Positions 35,116-44,776 of a DNA stretch of 64,000 bases are shown one piece after another. The position numbers were made by a program, and so were the translations under genes. Numbering within the stretch: position 1 is the stretch's first letter; each line of letters opens with the position of its first letter. Source of the stretch: Segetibacter aerophilus. Its GTDB lineage: Bacteria > Bacteroidota > Bacteroidia > Chitinophagales > Chitinophagaceae. The notes below the pieces were generated by a model. It did not search any database. It was not told the origin of the DNA and worked only from the letters and a program-made list of their open reading frames with translations. The stretch covers positions 1 through 64,000 of the forward strand of contig NZ_BJYT01000011.1 of the NCBI RefSeq assembly GCF_007991655.1, read 5' to 3'.

Positions 35116-35913
35116 ATGAAAAAAGAGGGATTAACAGAAGATCAAGGTCCGGTGAGAAATAAGGCAGTAAACGAGCATCGCTTAAATTTTGCAGTGGCGA
35201 GGGGGGAAACTCAAAAAAATGTCAATAAAGAGATTTTAAAGTTTTTAACCAAAAGATTTGAAAAAAAACAACCCTCTAAAATTCTTGATTTACCATGTGG
35301 TACTATGTTGTTTGCTAGTTATTTAAAACTCATTTTTCCAAGCGCGCAAATTACAGGAGCAGACATACAAGAACCTGCTGTCGAAGAGACCCGATTCGTT
35401 AAAATGGATCTGACAAAAGAATTCTCATTACTAACTGACGAAACATATGATCTTATTACTTCGATAAGTGGTATAATGATGTTTGGGAATACTCTGAGTT
35501 TTATTTCAAATTGCTCAAAAAGGCTAACGCCAGAAGGAACGTTTATTATTACTAACGATAATTCTGCAACTATACTGGATAAATTATTTTTTCTTTTCCT
35601 TGGGAGGTTTAGATTATTTAAGCCAGTTTTTGAGGATTCTGAAACATTAATACAAAATGTATCTATACAGGAACTTTGTCGATTATTAAGAACTAACGGG
35701 TTGGAAATAGAAACAATTAAGTATACCTCTATCTATGTTAAGGACTTACTTTTTTTTCCAATTGCAATTCTAATCTACCCTATACAAACCCTTTACTTAT
35801 ACTATAAAACTAAATACTCAACTCCACTAGTGCGACTTATGTTTCCCTTCAAACAATATTTTTGTCGACACTATATAATAGTAGCAAGAAAAGTTTCGCA
35901 GGTGTCAGCTTGA
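35116..35913 (+). CDS. Class I SAM-dependent methyltransferase
   Basis: A predicted 265-residue methyltransferase of about the UbiE/BioC fold. The SAM-binding motif is ILDLPCGTMLFASYL (about 54-68), the acidic loop after beta 2 is ITGADIQEPAV (about 80-90), and DLITSISGIMMFG follows at motif IV. It ends with a hydrophobic segment (LLFFPIAILIYPIQTLYLYY) that may attach it to the membrane. I chose the ATG at 35116; the frame continues upstream to a TTG at 35068 without a better start. It is the only plus-strand enzyme gene in the polysaccharide block, 14 bases from the convergent deacetylase stop. It may methylate a sugar or lipid carrier; substrate unknown. Confidence 0.78.
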   Translation: MKKEGLTEDQGPVRNKAVNEHRLNFAVARGETQKNVNKEILKFLTKRFEKKQPSKILDLPCGTMLFASYLKLIFPSAQITGADIQEPAVEETRFVKMDLTKEFSLLTDETYDLITSISGIMMFGNTLSFISNCSKRLTPEGTFIITNDNSATILDKLFFLFLGRFRLFKPVFEDSETLIQNVSIQELCRLLRTNGLEIETIKYTSIYVKDLLFFPIAILIYPIQTLYLYYKTKYSTPLVRLMFPFKQYFCRHYIIVARKVSQVSA

Positions 35914-35927
35914 TTTCGCGGTTGCCT

Positions 35928-37085
35928 TTAGCTTCCTTGCTTGATTTTAGATTTTACATACAGCAACTGCCTCCGGATACTTTTAATTTGTTGCACCAAA
36001 GAATAATTTTTTTTCACTTGCTGTCCGACAGGAAGGATTGTAAATATTTCTCCGCCCCTCATAAACTCTGCAGTTGCTGCTAGACTTCCCTTTTCTTTTT
36101 GTACCTCTAAAAAACGGCCATTGTCGGCACGAATAAGAAATTTATTTGAGTATAATGGAACAAGATCAAATCTTTCTGTACTATCAACAACGTCCGCATC
36201 GGCTTTAACTATAATGCCCTGCTCGCCTCGGATTGAAAAAAACAATTCATTTCTCCCTGTTAGTGAAATTCTACCTTCACCCAAATCCTGTATCGCAAAA
36301 TCCCTGTTTAATTTAGCGTCGTTTTGACCAATAATTATTTCGCCTCCCTCTGCTAAACTTAAATACTTGCCACCCTTTGTTTTTAAATTGACAAACAGTT
36401 CTTTAGCTGCACTCTCTTTTATTGATGGTATTTCATCTAACCTAACAAATCTGTATCCGCTTGCTTTTAATATTGGAATCAGTTGTTTTGTAAGTTCTAA
36501 AGTCCGGTTCTTTGGCTTCAAAAAATTCATGTCCGCTATTTCATCATGCATTACAACGATGCCTTTGCCCTTTTCCTCGATGTCTAGCAGGTATTTTTCG
36601 ACTGTGTCTTTAACGCTGATATCATTTTTCCAGTAAAAACAGTCTATACCAGCTATGTCCCAATGTATCGGACCAATATGGTTAATGGTTGCAAGAAGAT
36701 TTGAATTCAGTTCATCTGCAACCTCCTTCGACCATTTGCCGTAAGGGCTTCTAAAGTATATAGCGCTATTTTTGTTATATTTTCTTACCAACGCGTCTGT
36801 CCTTAATATTTGGTTTTGAACATCTCCATTTTTTGACAAATAATAAGGCATATCGGGGTGCTCGTAGGTATGATTTCCAATTAAATGTCCTAGCCTTGCC
36901 ACTTTTTCTAAAATATTTTCATTCTCAACAGCATATTTACCTACTACAAAAAAAGTTGCCTTAATACCTTCGTAATGTAGAAACTCTGCTATTTCAAAAG
37001 TGCTTTCTCCTGGTCCGTCATCATACGTTAAACAAAGAAACTTTTGCGGCAGTTCCTCACCTGTATACGGCAGTTCCCTATACAT
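35928..37085 (-). CDS. NodB-type polysaccharide deacetylase with predicted fascin-like beta-trefoil tail
   Basis: Two-part protein of 385 residues. Residues about 14-222 form a CE4/NodB deacetylase: TYDDGPGE at 20-27 (Asp22/Asp23), NHTYEH at 71-76 giving the metal His72/His76 pair, YFRSPYGKW at 110-118 and VVMHDE at 178-183. Residues about 231-353 consist of three roughly 40-residue repeats with GGKYLSL, ELFFSIRG and NGRFLEV-type turns, which match the G-K-Y-L/F-L pattern of fascin/ricin-like beta-trefoils that often bind carbohydrate. No signal peptide is seen. It probably N- or O-deacetylates the polymer made by this locus. The trefoil call is inference from repeat pattern. Confidence 0.8.
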   Translation of the reverse strand: MYRELPYTGEELPQKFLCLTYDDGPGESTFEIAEFLHYEGIKATFFVVGKYAVENENILEKVARLGHLIGNHTYEHPDMPYYLSKNGDVQNQILRTDALVRKYNKNSAIYFRSPYGKWSKEVADELNSNLLATINHIGPIHWDIAGIDCFYWKNDISVKDTVEKYLLDIEEKGKGIVVMHDEIADMNFLKPKNRTLELTKQLIPILKASGYRFVRLDEIPSIKESAAKELFVNLKTKGGKYLSLAEGGEIIIGQNDAKLNRDFAIQDLGEGRISLTGRNELFFSIRGEQGIIVKADADVVDSTERFDLVPLYSNKFLIRADNGRFLEVQKEKGSLAATAEFMRGGEIFTILPVGQQVKKNYSLVQQIKSIRRQLLYVKSKIKQGS

Positions 37086-37108
37086 GTTTTAACTTTTTTT
37101 GAGGTCTT

Positions 37109-38140
37109 TTACGGTTTCTGAAATAACTTAAGATATTGCTTTGCAACAGCTTCCTTTTTTTGTTCTGCCAAATAGTTTTGTAATTCAGCTGTAGGAGGAG
37201 GTGAAGCTGATGTTCTCAATTCTTTCAACTCCTCTTTCAACAGAACTTCAAGTTCTTTCTGATTTCCCATTTCAAATAATTTTCCAAAACCCTTTACGGC
37301 TTCAGATAATCCCCCTGCATCTGCAGCAATTATTTTACATCCGCATGCCAATCCTTCCAGCGCTACAATACCAAATCCCTCCTCATCTATTGACGGAATA
37401 ACCATTACATGATGTCTGTTAAGAACTCTTGCGAGAGATTCACCTTCTAATATTCCTAAAAATTTAATTTTCTCATCTAGTTTATAATTTCTGACCAGTC
37501 TTTCCAACTCACCTTTCTCAGGGCCGTCACCGACAATGCTAAGGGTAAAATCAGTATTTAAATTACGGCAAGCCTTAATTAGGAGTTCGCATCCTTTTTG
37601 CGATACTAATCTTCCTAGGAAAATAAATTCTGCAATTCTTTTTTCATCTTCATAAATTTTAAATATCTCGTTATCATAGCAATTATAAATGATCTTAGAA
37701 CTCGTATCGATATACTTTGCGATGCAATTACTAACAGCAATATTTTGCGAAGCTAATTTTATAAGTAGTAATTTAACCCTGGTCTTCTCGCTGTCTCTGT
37801 TACTTAAATAAAGATCATTGTGAGAAATTATCCAGCGTTTAAATGGACGAAATGGAATGAACCAAATACCTTTTAAAGAAAAGTTTGGCATATAAAAAAC
37901 ATCACACCAAAGAAAGAGAGACAGAACTTTTAACAGGTTGGGATTATAAAGGACTTTTAGTTGTTTTTCTTTATTTTCCTGACCTTGTCTTGCAGCCAGT
38001 TCTGTTTGAAACGTAATGACTTTAATTCGGTGGCCTACTTTTAAAAACTCCTCGATTAAATTATAAGTTTGATTCTCTAATCCGCCGACTGAGGGATAAA
38101 AAGCAGTTGTAAATACAAGGATGTTCATATTTCTATTCAT
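37109..38140 (-). CDS. GT4 family glycosyltransferase
   Basis: A 343-residue GT-B enzyme for surface polysaccharide assembly. The N-terminal half starts MNILVFTTAFYPSVGGLENQTYNL after a four-residue lead (an in-frame ATG four codons in is equally possible). The donor half has FLGRLVSQKGCELLIKA, LSIVGDGPEKGELERL and the nucleotide-sugar motif EGFGIVALEGLACGCKIIAADAGG with the E-x7-E spacing. It ends 24 bases before the deacetylase start, so the two genes are co-transcribed. Donor and acceptor unknown. It lies downstream of the giant repeat protein beyond a strong hairpin. Confidence 0.9.
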   Translation of the reverse strand: MNRNMNILVFTTAFYPSVGGLENQTYNLIEEFLKVGHRIKVITFQTELAARQGQENKEKQLKVLYNPNLLKVLSLFLWCDVFYMPNFSLKGIWFIPFRPFKRWIISHNDLYLSNRDSEKTRVKLLLIKLASQNIAVSNCIAKYIDTSSKIIYNCYDNEIFKIYEDEKRIAEFIFLGRLVSQKGCELLIKACRNLNTDFTLSIVGDGPEKGELERLVRNYKLDEKIKFLGILEGESLARVLNRHHVMVIPSIDEEGFGIVALEGLACGCKIIAADAGGLSEAVKGFGKLFEMGNQKELEVLLKEELKELRTSASPPPTAELQNYLAEQKKEAVAKQYLKLFQKP

Positions 38141-38329
38141 AAACCTGTAACCATGTCATTTTTTCCAACTGAAGAAATAGATAAATTCATAGAAATTGGC
38201 ACTTCAATTAAAAGCGTTGCATTAAGTAACAAGTTGCCAGCTGGAATAATTAACTGGCAATTTTTTGAAATCTAGAATGTTAATCTAGTATCACTATTTC
38301 CTTACATCAACTTTAATCTCATTATAATA

Positions 38330-38366
38330 CTACAGCATGTACAAAGCGATTGTACATGCTGTAGTT
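38330..38366 (-). terminator. Very stable hairpin after the giant repeat-protein gene
   Basis: A 16-bp perfect stem: 38330-38345 (ACTACAGCATGTACAA) with 38351-38366 (TTGTACATGCTGTAGT) and loop AGCGA. It lies 38 bases downstream of the giant gene stop. The minus strand continues TATTATAAT, so it is an imperfect T-run but the stem is long. It probably ends or strongly attenuates the transcript here. Confidence 0.75.
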
Positions 38367-38403
38367 AAAAATATTACATCTTTTTTGAATAACAACCCAG
38401 CGG

Positions 38404-41400
38404 CTATTTAATCAATTGCTTAGTAATGATAAATTCTTTATTAAAGAACTTTAAAATGTAAGTGCCCTTGCTTAACGCAGGCGATAAAGGTATTGAATGA
38501 GAAAATATACCACCAGCGTGAGTTATTATTTCGTTTAAAATTGTCTGACCTGTACTTGTAACCAAAGAAACGGTGTATTCTCCTTTTGCAAGATTGCTAG
38601 ATTGAATAAATATATTGTTACTAATTATTGGATTAGGATAAACGCTCACGTTTCCATTCCCCGTTACAAATCTTACATATACCACGCTTGAAAAGTGGAC
38701 TTCCCCTGATTTGTATACTGTTTTTATCCGATAATAATTATCACCAGGAAAAGGACTTTTGTCTAAAAAGTTGTAATTAGAAGAAATTGCGCTACCTCTT
38801 GCAGGAACTGTTCCTACTGAAGCAAATTGCCTACTGTTAAAAGATCCTTCGACTTCATACCTTTCGACATCTAACTCTGCAGTTGTTGCCCACTGCACTA
38901 ACACATCTTTATCCACTTGTGTCGCCTTAAGGGCCGTAAGTTGTACTGATAATATTATACTATTTACATTAGGGACTGCAATAGATGAATTTATCGTAAA
39001 TGGAGGACTGCTTACTATTGAACTCTCAGTTCTTTGTAACGCTGCTTTCACTTTAAAGCGCCAATATCCTAAAGGCCTTGATACATTGCCAACATTTATC
39101 ATTCCTGTAAATGTGGTGAATGGTCCTCCGTTTACACTTACCAATATCTCATTTGTACCTAATGAATGAAAAGCAGTTAATGTATTTGCTGCGTCATCTG
39201 CTGAAAGAGTAGGAGCAACCGGTGTAGTCGTAATGGTAAATGCTGGGCTTGTCACCACTATACTTTCGTTTCTTTGAAGTGTCGCTTTTATTTTAAACCT
39301 CCAGTATCCTGCAGGACGAGATACATTGCCAACGTTAATCGTTCCTATATAGGTTGAAAAGACACCGCCATTTTCACTTACCACTATTTCGGAAGTTCCA
39401 AGAGCATGTGTAGCAACTAAAGTGTTTGCAATGTCGTCCGCTAAAACTTCAGGAGCAAGAGGCGTGACCGTAGTGGTAAATTCTGGACTGTTTACTACTG
39501 CACTTTCATTTCTCTGTAATGCTGCTTTTATTTTAAACTTCCAGTAGCCGGTTGGTTTTGATACATTGCCCACACTAATTGGCCCTAAGTACGCTGCAAA
39601 AATTCCTCCATTCTCACTTACAAGTATTTCAGAATTACCTAACCTGTGAGATACCGTCAAAACGTTTGCTACATCATCCCCTACTACTACCGGAGCATCA
39701 GGTGTAGTCGTGACAGTGAATACAGGACTGTTAGCGACAATACTTTCGTTTCTTTGTAATCCAGCCTTAATTTTAAATTTCCAGTACCCATTTGGCCTTG
39801 AGACGTTACCTACATTTATTGGCCCTGCGTATGCTGCATAAACTCCTCCATTTTCACTTACTAATATTTCCGTGCTTCCCAAAGTATGAATTGCTGTCAA
39901 AGTATTTGCAACATCATCTCCATTAATGATTGGAGCATCAGGTGTAGTTGTAGTGGTGAATTCAGGACTACTCGCTACAATACTTTCGTTTCTTTGCAAT
40001 CCTGCTCTTATTTTAAATCTCCAGTAACCAGCCGATCTCGATGTGTTGCCGACATTAATTGAACCTGTATAAGCTGTAAAAGCGCTTCCGTTCTCGCTAA
40101 CCAGAATTTCTGAAATTCCTAAAGAATGAGATGCACTCAAAACGTTCGCTATATCATCCCCTACTAGTGCCGGTGCATCTGGTGTAATTGAAGAAATACT
40201 TGCAATTGTAAATTCAGGGCTCGCCGCAACTGCACTTTCGTTTCTATTTTGTCCCGATTTTATTTTAAACTTCCAGTAGCCCAAAGGTCTAGACACATTA
40301 CCAACATTTACTGAACCTGTGTAAGGCGCAAAAGCGCTTCCATTTTCACTTACCACAATTTCTGAAGCACCTAGCAAATGAGATGCACTCAAAAGGTCTG
40401 TTGAATCATTCCCGACTACTGTTGGTGCATCTGGCGTAAACGAAGGAATACTTTTGACCGTAAATTCCGGGCTTACAGCAATTGCACTTTCATTCCTATC
40501 TCGTGCGGATTTTATTTTGAATTTCCAATACCCTGCAGGTCTGGAAATATCGCCTACGCTGATTAGTCCCACAAAGCCTACAAATGCACCTCCATTTTCA
40601 CTCACTACTATCTCTGTATTTCCTAAATCATGGGAAGCGTCTAGAGTATTTGCGGCGTCATCTGCTTTGAGGATAGGGGCAGCAGGAGTTGAAATTGAAG
40701 TATTGATAGTAAAAGCAGGACTGCTTGCCAGTACACTTTCGTTTCTTCCTGGTACTGCTTTGATTTTGAACTTGTAATATCCTGCTTCTCTATTTACATT
40801 ACCTACCGTTATAGGACCTGGATATTGGACAAAATCACTCCCGTTTGCACTCACTATTATTTCGGAAGATCCGAGAACATGAGAAGCAGTAACCATATTA
40901 TTAATATCATCAATTGTAATGATTGGAGGTGTTGGAGTTACATTTTGAATGGTAGTACTAAACGCAGGACTTTCAGAAATACCACTTTCATTTCTCCCTA
41001 TCCCAGCTTTAATTTTAAATTTCCAATAACCCACTGGTCTTGATACATTACCCACATTTATTTGCCCTGTGTAGAGCAAATACGGTCCTCCATTTTCGCA
41101 AACTAGAATGACGGAGTCTCCTAAAGAATGGGAAGCACTTAAAACTTTAGTTACATCGTTACCGATTACAGTAGGCGCAGCAGGTGTATTGGTAGTTGGC
41201 GAAGTAGTAGCATTTAACTCAGGACTATTGATTACAGCACTTTCATTCCTTTGGAGTCCCGATTTCACTTTAAATTTCCAGTAACCCTCAGGTTTTACTA
41301 CATTACCTACACTTATTTGTCCTATATAAGGCAAATATGGCCCGCCATTTTCACTTACTAATATTACAGAATCTCCTAAGGGATGAGAGGCTTTTAAAGT

Positions 41401-44400
41401 CATAATCGTATTATCGATGACTATAATAGGAGCAGCAGGAGTCGTTATATTTATTGTATTGCTAATAGTAAATTCAGGGCTGCTAACTACTGCACTTTCG
41501 TTTCTCATTGTCGCAGCCTTAATTTTAAACTTCCAATAACCTGAAGGTCTTGCCAAATTATTTACGCTAATTTTTCCTAAGTATTGCACAAATGCACTGC
41601 CATTTTCGCTAACAACAATAGCGGTATCGCCAATTGTATGAGAGGCAACTAAAGTGTTAGCAACATCGTCAGCAGCAAGTGTAGGAGCTATTGGAGTGTT
41701 TATGGTATTATTTGAAGGAACAAACCTAAATTCGTCTAATCCTATCACTTTGCCATATGCCGGTCCCCCGCTATTAGTAAAGTATAGTTGCATTGTTTTA
41801 GGACTGCCAGTATTTGCTGCTAAGTCATAAGAGCCAACTTTAACTGGTTCACTACCCGCATAACCAACGCTTATTGCTCCCGCAACCATGCTTATGTCAA
41901 GCAATTGGAACCGTTTCGTAATGTTTTTTACTGTTGCCTCAGGACCTGAACTGATTAAAGTATTGTTAGCATAAACGTTCACAGTGATTGGCGAGGCAGA
42001 GTAATCGATGCTATTGTAAAACCTTATGATGATTTTACCATTATCGTCTAAGACATCTAAATACACACCTATACTTGTATTTGGCATGCAGTTGTCGTAA
42101 TTTACCTTTCCAAATAATCTCCAAGAAGAGAGATTATTATTAGTTCCTAAGTCTCTCTTAATAGTATAAGCACCGGCTTCTTGGCTATATGTGATATACA
42201 AGTCGGGCGATTTCCTTTTGCTATAAGTTTTGACGTTTGTTTTCGCATTCCAACCGGCAGCGTCGCTTGCAGGATTTCTCGTCCAACCACTTGTATTGTC
42301 CGCTAAACTAGATCTGTAAGGAAGCCCTGCCATTAAATCTATTCCAGGCAAGACTGGAGTTTCGTCACCTCGTTGAAATGAAGTAGAAATAGGTATCGTT
42401 TGTTCTTGAATTGAGTTTAAGCCAGTTATTTTCCATCTATGCGTTCCTCCATGATGGCTTTCATCGTTGTGATACAAGTAGTAATCAGGGCCTATTGGTA
42501 CAATAACCGGCGAAAAAGCATTACCAGCCATCTTAACATCAGCAGGCTGAGTAACATCATCCGAAGTCGTTCCAAACTGCCCTACAAACAAACCATTATC
42601 ATAATAGTGATTGAAGATGTTTGTTTGTCCTGCTTTCCAAAACTCTCCATAGTAGTGGGTGATAATACTCCTACCAATTGCTAGGGCTGCGTCGCCTTGC
42701 CCCCCTTCATTTGGGCCAAAATTGCCCACTTCAAAATCTCCGTTATCTGGGAAAGCTCCCTCGTATGCGTCAAAGTTAGATAACGCAGTTTTCCACTTCA
42801 CCTTACCGGTCGCAATATCTAAGCCGCCAAGATGGTAACTATTTGTTTCGTTTCTAACGCGGCTGCCCTTATATAGCGCAAGAATACCGGTTGATGTTAT
42901 TTCAGTCGGGTATATTGTAATACTTCCATTTCGGGGCTCGTTTGTAGATGTATTACTGTGTGTCGCTATACCGTTCGCTTGACTATAGATTGGATTATTT
43001 GCATCGAACCCTAGCAACAATCTCTTCTTGAAATATTGAATTTCATTAACTCCGCCGTTTTGCATTTCGCCAATTGAACCATCAGCATAAATTTTGGCTG
43101 TACTCTCGAAAGTAAGTCCTGTATATCTTATACCCTTGGCTGTATCAAGCTCTACCACTTCCGCCAACCCATCCGACTTCCGCTTCATTATCGCGTAAGT
43201 ACGTCCATTTGATAACGTACATATATGTCGCACTTTATAGAGTAAATCATATGCGGTATTATAAGTGCCATCCCAATTATATTTATGTACCCAGCTATTC
43301 TTAATAGGGTTTGTATAATTCACTTCGTATTCTTGCATTGTATTTAAGACTCTACTAGGATTGCTTAAGTCAACAGCCAAATTATAAGATCTTCCTGTAT
43401 ACTCTATTCTATCTATGAAGCGTCGATCAGACGAATAATGTTGCATTCTGAAATTAGATGGGTCACATACCCAAAAGGAACCGTCTTCTGCAAACGCCAC
43501 TGCTCCAAACCCTACTTTTTCTGCTGTCTCTTGGTCGCGTTTCCAAAATGCAAAACGATCATTTGATATTGTCGGAATGATATTGTTACCATTAGGTTGT
43601 CCCAATGTCCAAGAGGCTACTCCTGAAGTAAAATCAAAAGCTTTAACCTGTTGGCTATCGGCCCCGTCGACTAGGGCAACTAAAGAGCCATTAGTGCTCA
43701 TTGTAATAGGAGCACTAAAGCCGGTTGCAATAATCCCCGTGGAAAGTAATGTGCCATTACTATTAATTATACATTTTTCTACTTTATTGCCAGCGGTACA
43801 CAACCATAAAGTATTACCTTTTGAAGCCATTGCTGTAGGTGAAGTAAACGCCAATTTTTGAACTACAGCACCAGTAATTTTATCTAGCACCCTAACTTCA
43901 TTTAAATTCTTCCTTGATATAAAAATAAAGTTATCACTGACTGCCAGTCCGGTAATAAAGGCATCATGTGCATCCTCATATCCTATTGCCGAAGTATAAG
44001 TGTGGGCATATTTAACAGGAACTACTTTGCCGTAGGAAAATGTGGCTTCGCTTTTGTCTGAAACCTTTGTAGCAAATACAAACGAGTGAGTTGGTTGAAA
44101 AGCATCGTAGCCAGCCCAATAAATATTAGTTCCATCAGTAACCATGAAGTCAGTATTCTGCCCCGTATTATCATAAGGCATGGGATGGAGCTTTACTTGT
44201 ATGTTATTCAATGCGAACATACCATTGCCTCCTTGACCTTCGCCATAACCGATACAATAGTAAGCATTACCACTGGCTATTACCATACCTATTGCGGGAT
44301 CTAACGAACGGTGAATGCTGTTACCTGTCTGGGAGGTCGAACTATTGCCTATAATACCCTCCCAATTGTAACTTACATTGTTTGATAAGACTTTAACTAA

Positions 44401-44655
44401 ATAATTATCATTAGGCAATGGCTGTTGAAAATCGTCGGTTCCATCCCACTTAATGGAGTAGGAACCTGCCTCTTTAGTGACACCACTCCACAACGTTCGC
44501 ACCAAAGTTCCATCTTGTTTGAATATACCAGCACTAGTCAGTGCTTTCGCTTTTAAACTGTAAGAAAAAGCTGACGATGTTTGAGAATAAACGGATTTAA
44601 AAAATGAAGGGCTGAACGTCCATAGAAGGATAAGTAGCGTTCTCTTGTTTAACAT
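38404..44655 (-). CDS. Giant T9SS-exported repeat protein (about 2083 residues)
   Basis: Predicted secreted surface protein. From the ATG at 44655 (MLNKRTLLILL; the frame extends only to a TTG at 44682) it has a signal peptide ending near SVYSQ. Next come a FlgD-like Ig fold (LKAKALTSAGIF to YLVKVLSN, about 30-90) and a long beta-propeller-like region (about 100-870). A jelly-roll-like domain (YSQEAGAYTIKRDLG to GLDEFRFVP) precedes eleven about 80-residue repeats (about residues 985-1890), each with the core GYWKFKIKA...RNES...SP. A fibronectin-like domain (TALKATQVDKDVLVQW) and a C-terminal type A sorting domain (VSVYPNPI to KQLIK) follow. It is likely anchored or released outside the cell; function unknown, perhaps an adhesin or matrix scaffold for the adjacent polysaccharide. 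Confidence 0.88.
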   Translation of the reverse strand: MLNKRTLLILLWTFSPSFFKSVYSQTSSAFSYSLKAKALTSAGIFKQDGTLVRTLWSGVTKEAGSYSIKWDGTDDFQQPLPNDNYLVKVLSNNVSYNWEGIIGNSSTSQTGNSIHRSLDPAIGMVIASGNAYYCIGYGEGQGGNGMFALNNIQVKLHPMPYDNTGQNTDFMVTDGTNIYWAGYDAFQPTHSFVFATKVSDKSEATFSYGKVVPVKYAHTYTSAIGYEDAHDAFITGLAVSDNFIFISRKNLNEVRVLDKITGAVVQKLAFTSPTAMASKGNTLWLCTAGNKVEKCIINSNGTLLSTGIIATGFSAPITMSTNGSLVALVDGADSQQVKAFDFTSGVASWTLGQPNGNNIIPTISNDRFAFWKRDQETAEKVGFGAVAFAEDGSFWVCDPSNFRMQHYSSDRRFIDRIEYTGRSYNLAVDLSNPSRVLNTMQEYEVNYTNPIKNSWVHKYNWDGTYNTAYDLLYKVRHICTLSNGRTYAIMKRKSDGLAEVVELDTAKGIRYTGLTFESTAKIYADGSIGEMQNGGVNEIQYFKKRLLLGFDANNPIYSQANGIATHSNTSTNEPRNGSITIYPTEITSTGILALYKGSRVRNETNSYHLGGLDIATGKVKWKTALSNFDAYEGAFPDNGDFEVGNFGPNEGGQGDAALAIGRSIITHYYGEFWKAGQTNIFNHYYDNGLFVGQFGTTSDDVTQPADVKMAGNAFSPVIVPIGPDYYLYHNDESHHGGTHRWKITGLNSIQEQTIPISTSFQRGDETPVLPGIDLMAGLPYRSSLADNTSGWTRNPASDAAGWNAKTNVKTYSKRKSPDLYITYSQEAGAYTIKRDLGTNNNLSSWRLFGKVNYDNCMPNTSIGVYLDVLDDNGKIIIRFYNSIDYSASPITVNVYANNTLISSGPEATVKNITKRFQLLDISMVAGAISVGYAGSEPVKVGSYDLAANTGSPKTMQLYFTNSGGPAYGKVIGLDEFRFVPSNNTINTPIAPTLAADDVANTLVASHTIGDTAIVVSENGSAFVQYLGKISVNNLARPSGYWKFKIKAATMRNESAVVSSPEFTISNTINITTPAAPIIVIDNTIMTLKASHPLGDSVILVSENGGPYLPYIGQISVGNVVKPEGYWKFKVKSGLQRNESAVINSPELNATTSPTTNTPAAPTVIGNDVTKVLSASHSLGDSVILVCENGGPYLLYTGQINVGNVSRPVGYWKFKIKAGIGRNESGISESPAFSTTIQNVTPTPPIITIDDINNMVTASHVLGSSEIIVSANGSDFVQYPGPITVGNVNREAGYYKFKIKAVPGRNESVLASSPAFTINTSISTPAAPILKADDAANTLDASHDLGNTEIVVSENGGAFVGFVGLISVGDISRPAGYWKFKIKSARDRNESAIAVSPEFTVKSIPSFTPDAPTVVGNDSTDLLSASHLLGASEIVVSENGSAFAPYTGSVNVGNVSRPLGYWKFKIKSGQNRNESAVAASPEFTIASISSITPDAPALVGDDIANVLSASHSLGISEILVSENGSAFTAYTGSINVGNTSRSAGYWRFKIRAGLQRNESIVASSPEFTTTTTPDAPIINGDDVANTLTAIHTLGSTEILVSENGGVYAAYAGPINVGNVSRPNGYWKFKIKAGLQRNESIVANSPVFTVTTTPDAPVVVGDDVANVLTVSHRLGNSEILVSENGGIFAAYLGPISVGNVSKPTGYWKFKIKAALQRNESAVVNSPEFTTTVTPLAPEVLADDIANTLVATHALGTSEIVVSENGGVFSTYIGTINVGNVSRPAGYWRFKIKATLQRNESIVVTSPAFTITTTPVAPTLSADDAANTLTAFHSLGTNEILVSVNGGPFTTFTGMINVGNVSRPLGYWRFKVKAALQRTESSIVSSPPFTINSSIAVPNVNSIILSVQLTALKATQVDKDVLVQWATTAELDVERYEVEGSFNSRQFASVGTVPARGSAISSNYNFLDKSPFPGDNYYRIKTVYKSGEVHFSSVVYVRFVTGNGNVSVYPNPIISNNIFIQSSNLAKGEYTVSLVTSTGQTILNEIITHAGGIFSHSIPLSPALSKGTYILKFFNKEFIITKQLIK
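38988..41703 (-). repeat. Eleven in-frame tandem repeats within the giant gene
   Basis: The core GYWKFKIK-x5-7-RNES recurs eleven times. The last five repeats (low-coordinate end) repeat in exact 240-bp register: the codons for the S-E-N motif (ctttc on the plus strand) recur at about 39021, 39261, 39501, 39741 and 39981. Earlier repeats have spacings near 252 bp and longer linkers. The uniform core suggests recent expansion by unequal crossing over, or strong selection. Confidence 0.9.
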
Positions 44656-44776
44656 AGAATATCTTATTGGATACCCTATCAAACTAAAAATGTGTCTTAC
44701 CTATTGCACTTTTATGGACATAACCATAACCGAAATAGACCAAAAACTGTTTTAAATTCTAAAATAAAATTACTTT

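Noticed and set aside
38234-38266. TTGCCAG/CTGGCAA hairpin followed by six T on the plus strand
   Set aside because: It has terminator form on the plus strand, but no plus-strand gene ends nearby; the minus strand has no T-run after it.
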